A stretch of 14,578 nucleotides of DNA from JBFLVQ01 sp040758525 (lineage in GTDB: Bacteria; Acidobacteriota; Blastocatellia; Chloracidobacteriales; JADJPF01), in the NCBI GenBank assembly GCA_040758525.1, contig JBFLVQ010000172.1, positions 1 to 14,578 on the forward strand. The letters run 5' to 3'. The notes below the pieces were generated by a model that worked only from the letters and a program-made list of their open reading frames with translations, searched no databases and was not told the DNA's origin. Every line of letters begins with the position of its first letter. Position 1 is the first letter of the stretch. Of this stretch, positions 1 to 4,525 are shown one piece after another. The position numbers and the translations under genes are program-made.

Positions 1-23
1 GGCCAATAATATCTTCTTTTTAA

Positions 24-54
24 GATATGGAATGTCGCTCTGACATTCCATATC
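24..54. repeat. Perfect 13-bp inverted repeat (hairpin) near the left edge
   Basis: Positions 24-36 and 42-54 are perfect reverse complements separated by a five-base loop (37-41). The stem is flanked by T's on the left (17-21) and A's on the right (55-58), which could extend it after a two-base bulge. The usual intrinsic terminator has A's before and T's after the stem, so this lacks a U-tract in either direction. It could be a palindromic protein-binding site, an RNA-stabilising hairpin of an upstream transcript, or a remnant of a small repeat element. Nothing else in the window matches it. Confidence 0.6.
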
Positions 55-178
55 AAAAGCCTCCTCAACAATCAGTTAAGCTCCTGGCAGGGAAGAAATT
101 TGCTTGCCTATAAGCAACCCCAAACTTAATACTAGGCTCTAACCGTTTGGTATCGCCAGCATAGAGGAGCAATCATTA

Positions 179-1261
179 ATGAAAAGAATAGCTAAGTTAT
201 TAAGCATTGCCCTGCTTTGGCAGTTCTCAGTATTGATAGTTGCACCAACAGGACATAGCCAGACCTCCTCTAATTCTGCGCCTGTACGCAAGCGCATAGT
301 AGGACAACAAGATCAATCTAACTTACAGGAACTCAAAGAGGGCGAAGCGTTAAAGATCGATGTGGAATTAGTACAAGTGATCTTCTCTGTTGTTGATGCA
401 CAGAATCGTCTTGTTACAGATCTACAACAATCGGATATCGAGATCTATGATAGCGGTCAGCGCCAACAAATAGATCTTTTCCAACGTAGTAACTCACTAC
501 CAATGGTGCTGGCTGTGCTCTTAGATATGAGTGCTAGTCAAGAATTCTTGCTACCGGATGAGAAGATTGCTGTAGAGACATTCTTTGATTCTTTCTTCCG
601 TGAAGGAAAGGATTATGGAGCAATCTTAACCTTTCAAGGTGACACGATGATCTCTGCTGGTCTTACCAGTAATCTTAAGAGGCTTAAGACTGCGCTTAAG
701 CGTGTACGACGTGAGCAGGATTTCCGTGATGAGGATGGTGGAGTGCCAAAGCTTGGCACTGCACTTTACGATGCGATAGAAATCTCTGCGCGTGAGGTAT
801 TAGATGGTAAGACTGCTCAGCGTATCACTAGCCAGAGTGCTAACTCTACACAGTCAAGTGCACGTGCAGCAATTCGGCGGGCAATGATACTGCTTACCGA
901 TGGTATCGATACTGCTAGCGAATTGACTATCATACAAGCACTACGCAATGCACAACGGTTAGGCATAGCGATCTATGCACTGGGTATGGGGGATCGTTTT
1001 CGCTTTAGTGATGTCAATCAACAGACGCTTGATCAACTCTGTCAAGAGACTGGTGGCCGGGCCTTCTATCCCAAGAGTGAGAGCGATCTGAATTACGCTT
1101 TTAAGCAGATTGCTGCAGAATTGAGTAGCCAATATATACTTGCTTATTACCCACGTGTGGATAGTAATGCGCAAGGCTTTCGTGAAATCGAGATAAAGCT
1201 GCCCAAACGTAACGGCTGGCGCGTACTGCATCGGCGTGGCTATGTTCCTGAAGAACCTTAA
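179..1261 (+). CDS. Secreted VWA-domain protein (acidobacterial VWFA-related type)
   Basis: A 360-residue exported protein, probably periplasmic or surface-associated, with one von Willebrand factor A domain. Residues 1-28 form a signal peptide (MKR start, hydrophobic core, likely cleavage near HSQ). Residues about 60-102 are a beta-rich lead-in typical of the acidobacterial 'VWFA-related' family. The VWA domain spans about 108-320 and keeps a complete metal-ion-dependent adhesion site: DMSAS at 116-120, Thr194 in GTALYDAI and Asp241 in LLTDG. Metal-dependent protein binding is therefore expected; the ligand is unknown. A strong ribosome site (AGAGGAG, 163-169) sits nine bases before the ATG. 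The next gene starts 14 bases after the stop, so the two are very likely co-transcribed. The family call rests on the layout and the lead-in; the VWA call itself is firm. Confidence 0.9.
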   Translation: MKRIAKLLSIALLWQFSVLIVAPTGHSQTSSNSAPVRKRIVGQQDQSNLQELKEGEALKIDVELVQVIFSVVDAQNRLVTDLQQSDIEIYDSGQRQQIDLFQRSNSLPMVLAVLLDMSASQEFLLPDEKIAVETFFDSFFREGKDYGAILTFQGDTMISAGLTSNLKRLKTALKRVRREQDFRDEDGGVPKLGTALYDAIEISAREVLDGKTAQRITSQSANSTQSSARAAIRRAMILLTDGIDTASELTIIQALRNAQRLGIAIYALGMGDRFRFSDVNQQTLDQLCQETGGRAFYPKSESDLNYAFKQIAAELSSQYILAYYPRVDSNAQGFREIEIKLPKRNGWRVLHRRGYVPEEP

Positions 1262-1264
1262 TAG

Positions 1265-1271
1265 CGAGGTG
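1265..1271 (+). promoter_or_regulatory. Ribosome binding site of the OmpA-like gene
   Basis: GAGGTGA lies four bases before the ATG at 1276, inside the 14-base gap after the VWA gene stop. It supports translation of both genes from one message. Confidence 0.6.
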
Positions 1272-1275
1272 AAAG

Positions 1276-2835
1276 ATGCGAGTCAGAGGAAGAAAACTTC
1301 TTTTCGCATTCTCTGTAATGATGCTGTTGTACGGCGGTTTGGCGCGTGTGTTAGCGCAAAACAGTAGTGATGTGACGTTCGATACTGTAGCTATAACCTA
1401 CCCTCAAGGTAAGAAGGTTAAAATCAGTCTGATTGGCACAGAACGTTTCGCCAAGAATATTAAAGGCGAAGCACTTATCGAACGGCGCAAAAGTGTAACG
1501 CTTGTTCATATTGATATAGGTCGATTGCCTCCACCCTCTCAGCTTGGACCAGCCTTCACAACTTATGTAATCTGGGCTATCACCCCCGAAGGTCAAGTTG
1601 ACAACTTAGGTGAATACCGTCAACGTAACAATGAAACGCTTGATAACTGGTTTGGCTCTGAGATTGACACTGCCACACCACACCAAACCTTCAGTCTTAT
1701 CATTACCGCTGAACCCTATTACCTGGTTAGTTCACCCTCGCGTCTAGTGGTAGTAGCCAATCAGAATGCGCCCAATATAACAAGTGCAGCCAATCAGATC
1801 AGTTTTGCTGGCGATGCCGATTTTGAGCGTGTGCTGGTTACTCCAGATGCGGCAGCAGAACGCAAAGACTCACATTATCCTATTGAACTATTGCAAGCGC
1901 GGCGTGCTCTTGATATTGCCCGTTACTACGAGAGTGAAAACTATGCTCCTAATCTCTATGATAATGCTCGTACCGCCTATGAACTTGGTGAACGTCACTA
2001 TCAGGAGAATAAGCGTGATGATGCCAAAGAGTCAGCGCAACTGGCGATAAGGCTTGCTGATCGCGCTCGTAGCCTCTCGGTAAGTCGTAAGAAGGCACGA
2101 CAACTGCGGGAATTGATGAGTGAGAAAGAAGAGACTATTACACGTCTGGAAGATGAGGCACGCACCAATGTCCAAGCCACTACAGAGATGCAAACGCGCT
2201 TAGAAGATGAAGCACGCCGCCGCCGTGCCGTCGAACAGGAGAATGAGCGGCTATTGAAAGATCTTGATCTGGTCCGACGCGAAATAGGTGTTGAGAAGAA
2301 CGCGCTTGAGATGGAGAAGACTCTCTTTAATAAGCTACAAGATGAGAATCTGCAACTACGTGAACAGTTGGAAAAGTTACAAAGGCTCGTCAGTGTAGCA
2401 GAACGGGATCGGCAGATGCGCGAGCTACGCGATGAGGTAGCGCGTAAGTTTGAGACACGCCGCGACAATCGTGGGATAGTGCTAATAATCCCTGACAGCT
2501 TCTTTGATGGTGAACAATCAACCAATATTTCTGCCTCAGGAAGCTTTAATCTAGAGCCGATTATCAATCTACTTAAACAGACCAACAACAATATTATCAT
2601 TGAATCCTTCACTGATAACCGTGGTTCACAGCAAGCACGCTTTAAGTTTACTCAAGATCGTGCCCAAGCACTTTTGAAACACTTTACGGCGCGTGGTATT
2701 GCCCCAGAGCGTATTCAATCTTTCGCTAATGGTGGCAGCAACCCTCGTGCTGAAAACCGTACCTCAGAGGGCCGTACTGCCAACCGCCGTATCGAACTGC
2801 TGCTTACTGAAGGAAGCAATTCAGGGACAAACTAA
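1276..2835 (+). CDS. Exported coiled-coil protein with OmpA-like peptidoglycan-binding C-terminus
   Basis: A 519-residue envelope protein. Residues 1-28 are a signal peptide (basic start, hydrophobic 8-26, likely cleavage after LAQ). Residues 30-190 are a beta-rich region I do not recognise. Residues 203-270 are Ala-rich helices containing YAPNLYDNA, resembling the DUF4398 helical module often placed before OmpA domains. Residues 275-395 are a highly charged coiled coil. Residues 400-511 are an OmpA-like domain: TDNRG at 446-450, DRAQALL at 461-467, ERIQSFANGGSNPR at 478-491 and EGRTANRRIEL at 498-508. Asp447 and Arg462 are 15 residues apart, the spacing of the diaminopimelate-binding Asp/Arg pair in OmpA proteins, so peptidoglycan binding looks intact; the usual Gly before the TD motif is Ser or Phe here. 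There is no beta-barrel and no lipobox. The partner is probably the co-transcribed VWA protein. Confidence 0.88.
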   Translation: MRVRGRKLLFAFSVMMLLYGGLARVLAQNSSDVTFDTVAITYPQGKKVKISLIGTERFAKNIKGEALIERRKSVTLVHIDIGRLPPPSQLGPAFTTYVIWAITPEGQVDNLGEYRQRNNETLDNWFGSEIDTATPHQTFSLIITAEPYYLVSSPSRLVVVANQNAPNITSAANQISFAGDADFERVLVTPDAAAERKDSHYPIELLQARRALDIARYYESENYAPNLYDNARTAYELGERHYQENKRDDAKESAQLAIRLADRARSLSVSRKKARQLRELMSEKEETITRLEDEARTNVQATTEMQTRLEDEARRRRAVEQENERLLKDLDLVRREIGVEKNALEMEKTLFNKLQDENLQLREQLEKLQRLVSVAERDRQMRELRDEVARKFETRRDNRGIVLIIPDSFFDGEQSTNISASGSFNLEPIINLLKQTNNNIIIESFTDNRGSQQARFKFTQDRAQALLKHFTARGIAPERIQSFANGGSNPRAENRTSEGRTANRRIELLLTEGSNSGTN

Positions 2836-2858
2836 AGACTTAACCTATCAGCAGAAAG

Positions 2859-2903
2859 ACCACAGAGATTATTATTCTATAATTCTCTGTGGTGCTACTT
2901 TTT
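2859..2903 (+). terminator. Intrinsic terminator of the VWA/OmpA operon
   Basis: A 10-bp perfect stem (2859-2868 with 2884-2893) is followed after five bases by TTTTT (2899-2903) and a further T-rich stretch to 2915. It sits just after the OmpA-like stop. The T-rich tail lies inside the 3' end of the convergent minus-strand gene, whose stop is at 2895-2897. Confidence 0.8.
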
Positions 2904-3407
2904 CTTCTTCTTTTCTGTAGCTGGCTTAGCCTCTTTCTGAGTCTGTGCCTTAATGACAAATTCGCCAATCATATCTTCTGCATGGCGTTGTACCAATTTG
3001 TTAATAGACCGTTCGCCCAAAAGACCTGCGAGTGGATGAATATCGAAGCTACTCTCACGTTGCAGGCGTAGTTCCAAAGCAAAATTGATATTGGTGTAGC
3101 CACCTTCCTCGGCAATATCTATGTAAATGGCCAAGTGATCATCACCCTCTACGACTGGTATGTAGCTAATCTGTTCCTCTCCACTTAGAGTGGCAGCAAG
3201 CAACAACTGCACTTCTAGCGCAGAAGAGGAGGAGATTTCGATCTTAATTGTCCAGAGCGATTGCCCATTCTTTTTTATCTCTACCGCGCGTACGATCTCA
3301 GACATATGACGGGGAAAGTTTTGTAGATCAGTAAAGAAATTGAATACTGCACGCTGACGCGCTGCTAGTTGATAGCTCTGTGCTACTTTCGCTTGGATTG
3401 TGAACAT
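2895..3407 (-). CDS. SRPBCC-fold (polyketide cyclase/START-like) protein, DUF1997-like
   Basis: A 170-residue soluble protein with the layout of the SRPBCC helix-grip fold, which encloses a hydrophobic ligand cavity. The lead strand is about 3-14 (QAKVAQSYQL). The helical segment RQRAVFNFFTDLQNFPRHMS (17-36) matches the 'V...f.D...fp..mp' signature of this superfamily. Alternating strands follow at 38-110, and a long C-terminal helix (129-154) would close the cavity. No signal peptide or membrane span is seen, so it is probably cytoplasmic. The tail from 157 on is charged and ends in five lysines. The ligand is unknown; lipid, cofactor or polyketide-like compounds are all possible for this fold. 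A very strong ribosome site (AAAGGAGAG, complement of 3411-3419) precedes the ATG. It converges on the OmpA-like gene with 59 bases between the stops. Confidence 0.72.
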   Translation of the reverse strand: MFTIQAKVAQSYQLAARQRAVFNFFTDLQNFPRHMSEIVRAVEIKKNGQSLWTIKIEISSSSALEVQLLLAATLSGEEQISYIPVVEGDDHLAIYIDIAEEGGYTNINFALELRLQRESSFDIHPLAGLLGERSINKLVQRHAEDMIGEFVIKAQTQKEAKPATEKKKKK

Positions 3408-3485
3408 AATCTCTCCTTTGTATTAACTACATACAAAAATTTATTAATAGAGTAATTTTGACATAGTTTAACAGGCAACAGTCTT

Positions 3486-3509
3486 TTAGCTGTGCTTTTT
3501 TTCAGCTAA
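3486..3509. repeat. Seven-base inverted repeat in the divergent promoter region
   Basis: TTAGCTG (3486-3492) and CAGCTAA (3503-3509) flank a T-rich 10-base loop. It lies in the AT-rich gap between the minus-strand SRPBCC gene and the plus-strand duplicated-module gene. It may be a regulator site for either; the stem is short and could be chance. Confidence 0.3.
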
Positions 3510-3558
3510 TAATACGATTATTAAAGCATTAAGAAGATATTAAAGAAATCGGCTGATT

Positions 3559-3574
3559 TGGCACAATAATTGAT
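3559..3574 (+). promoter_or_regulatory. Candidate sigma-54 (-24/-12) promoter
   Basis: TGGCAC at 3559-3564 and TTGAT at 3570-3574 have the exact spacing of a sigma-54 promoter (ten bases between the -24 GG and the -12 dinucleotide). The -12 element reads GA instead of the near-invariant GC, one mismatch at an important base. Transcription would start near 3585, leaving a leader of about 29 bases with the ribosome site. I found no good -35/-10 pair in the same region. Confidence 0.35.
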
Positions 3575-3604
3575 CTGTTAGCTAAGGAATTCCCACAGAC
3601 TATT

Positions 3605-3610
3605 GGAGGA
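3605..3610 (+). promoter_or_regulatory. Ribosome binding site of the duplicated-module gene
   Basis: GGAGGA is three bases before the ATG at 3614 and fixes this start; the encoded N-terminus is a good signal peptide. Confidence 0.6.
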
Positions 3611-3613
3611 AAT

Positions 3614-4438
3614 ATGGAGAAAAAAAGAATTATTTTGCTTATACCGCTAATCCTAACCCTTACCCTCCTGACAACAGTTGCAGAAGGTAAAGGCAAAGGT
3701 AATGGTAACGGTAATGGCAAACCAATAAATCGGGTTATCACCTTGAATGCAGTAGGGGCAGATAGTGATGCCAGCGGATTTGCTCGAATCTTTTTCAAAG
3801 GGGGAAAGAAAAAGGATAAGCAGACCTTTCAGGTAAAGGTTGAGAAGGTCGATGGTAGCACCACTTTTACGGTTGTAGTGGATGGCACCACGCTAGACAC
3901 CTTTACCAGCACTCCTGGCGGCACATTTGAAGCCATTTATGAAACTGATCCCAAAGGTTCGCATAGACTATTACCGACCAGTCTTACACCTGTTACCAAA
4001 ATTAAGCTTATAGAGATCAAAAAAGCCAATGGTGATGTCATTCTAAGCGGTAGTTTTGCTCCTCCTGATGATGACGATGATGACGATGATGAGACTGAAG
4101 TTGAAATCAAACTAGTTGCTACTGGTGTTGATAGTGATGCTAAAGGCGAGGCAGAGATCGAGATAGAGAAAGAAAATGGCACTATCACCAAACAGGAACT
4201 GGAAGTTGAAGTGAAGAACCTTGCTCCTTCAACCAGTTTTAAGCTTTTCATCAATGGTACTGAGATCGCCGCTTTTAGCACTAATAGTACTGGCCGTGGA
4301 GGAATAGAGTTTAGCAACAATCCTAAGGGAGATGAGCTACCATTGCCAACAGTAATCGATCCACTCACCAAGGTTAAGCTTGTTGAGATACGCACTGTTG
4401 ATGGTCAGATTGTGTTAATGGGTATGTTCCAGTTCTAA
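3614..4438 (+). CDS. Secreted protein of two tandem homologous modules with a poly-Asp linker
   Basis: A 274-residue exported protein of unknown function. Residues 1-24 are a signal peptide (MEKKR, then hydrophobic to about 22). A short Gly-Lys/Gly-Asn repeat follows (25-36), encoded by alternating GGN and AAN codons. Module 1 (42-148) and module 2 (165-272) align along their length: VGADSDASG with TGVDSDAKG, TDPKG with NNPKG, LTPVTKIKLIEI with IDPLTKVKLVEI, and NGDVILSGSF with DGQIVLMGMF. They are clearly an internal duplication of a beta-rich domain of about 107 residues. The linker has eight Asp in a row (152-159), which could bind calcium or act as a flexible acidic spacer. No catalytic motif or sorting signal is visible. 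It could be a surface or matrix protein. Strong terminator 3'; monocistronic. Confidence 0.8.
   Translation: MEKKRIILLIPLILTLTLLTTVAEGKGKGNGNGNGKPINRVITLNAVGADSDASGFARIFFKGGKKKDKQTFQVKVEKVDGSTTFTVVVDGTTLDTFTSTPGGTFEAIYETDPKGSHRLLPTSLTPVTKIKLIEIKKANGDVILSGSFAPPDDDDDDDDETEVEIKLVATGVDSDAKGEAEIEIEKENGTITKQELEVEVKNLAPSTSFKLFINGTEIAAFSTNSTGRGGIEFSNNPKGDELPLPTVIDPLTKVKLVEIRTVDGQIVLMGMFQF
4067..4090 (+). repeat. GAT/GAC triplet microsatellite encoding eight aspartates
   Basis: Eight consecutive Asp codons (GAT GAT GAC GAT GAT GAC GAT GAT) form a six- or nine-base periodic run inside the linker of the duplicated-module protein. Such a tract could change length in frame by slippage, altering linker length without breaking the gene. 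Confidence 0.7.
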
Positions 4439-4459
4439 TCTAATCGATATTGTTTCATT

Positions 4460-4504
4460 AAAAAAATAGTGCCGTGGGCAATTAACCCACGGCACTACTT
4501 TTTT
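4460..4504. terminator. Bidirectional intrinsic terminator between convergent genes
   Basis: A perfect 12-bp GC-rich stem (4467-4478 with 4486-4497) with a seven-base loop is flanked by seven A's (4460-4466) on the left and a run of six T's (4499-4504) on the right. It therefore works on both strands: for the duplicated-module gene ending at 4438 and for the kinase gene ending at 4526 on the minus strand. Confidence 0.92.
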
Positions 4505-4525
4505 AGTGATTTTGTAGATATGGCT

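Noticed and set aside
86..106. Sigma-54 promoter before the VWA gene (TGGCAG ... TTTGCTT)
   Set aside because: The two elements are four bases too far apart for -24/-12 recognition.
301..1090. Apparent excess of GATC sites
   Set aside because: Dense in parts of the VWA gene but close to chance in the next gene by hand count; best explained by codon choice for Asp, Ile and Arg.
2001..2612. 203-residue open frame on the minus strand
   Set aside because: It is the antisense of the coiled-coil region of the OmpA-like gene. Its Ser/Arg-rich composition is what charged coiled-coil codons give in reverse, and it has no ribosome site or domain.
3937..4395. 152-residue open frame on the minus strand
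   Set aside because: Antisense of the duplicated-module gene; its serine run is only the complement of the poly-Asp codons.
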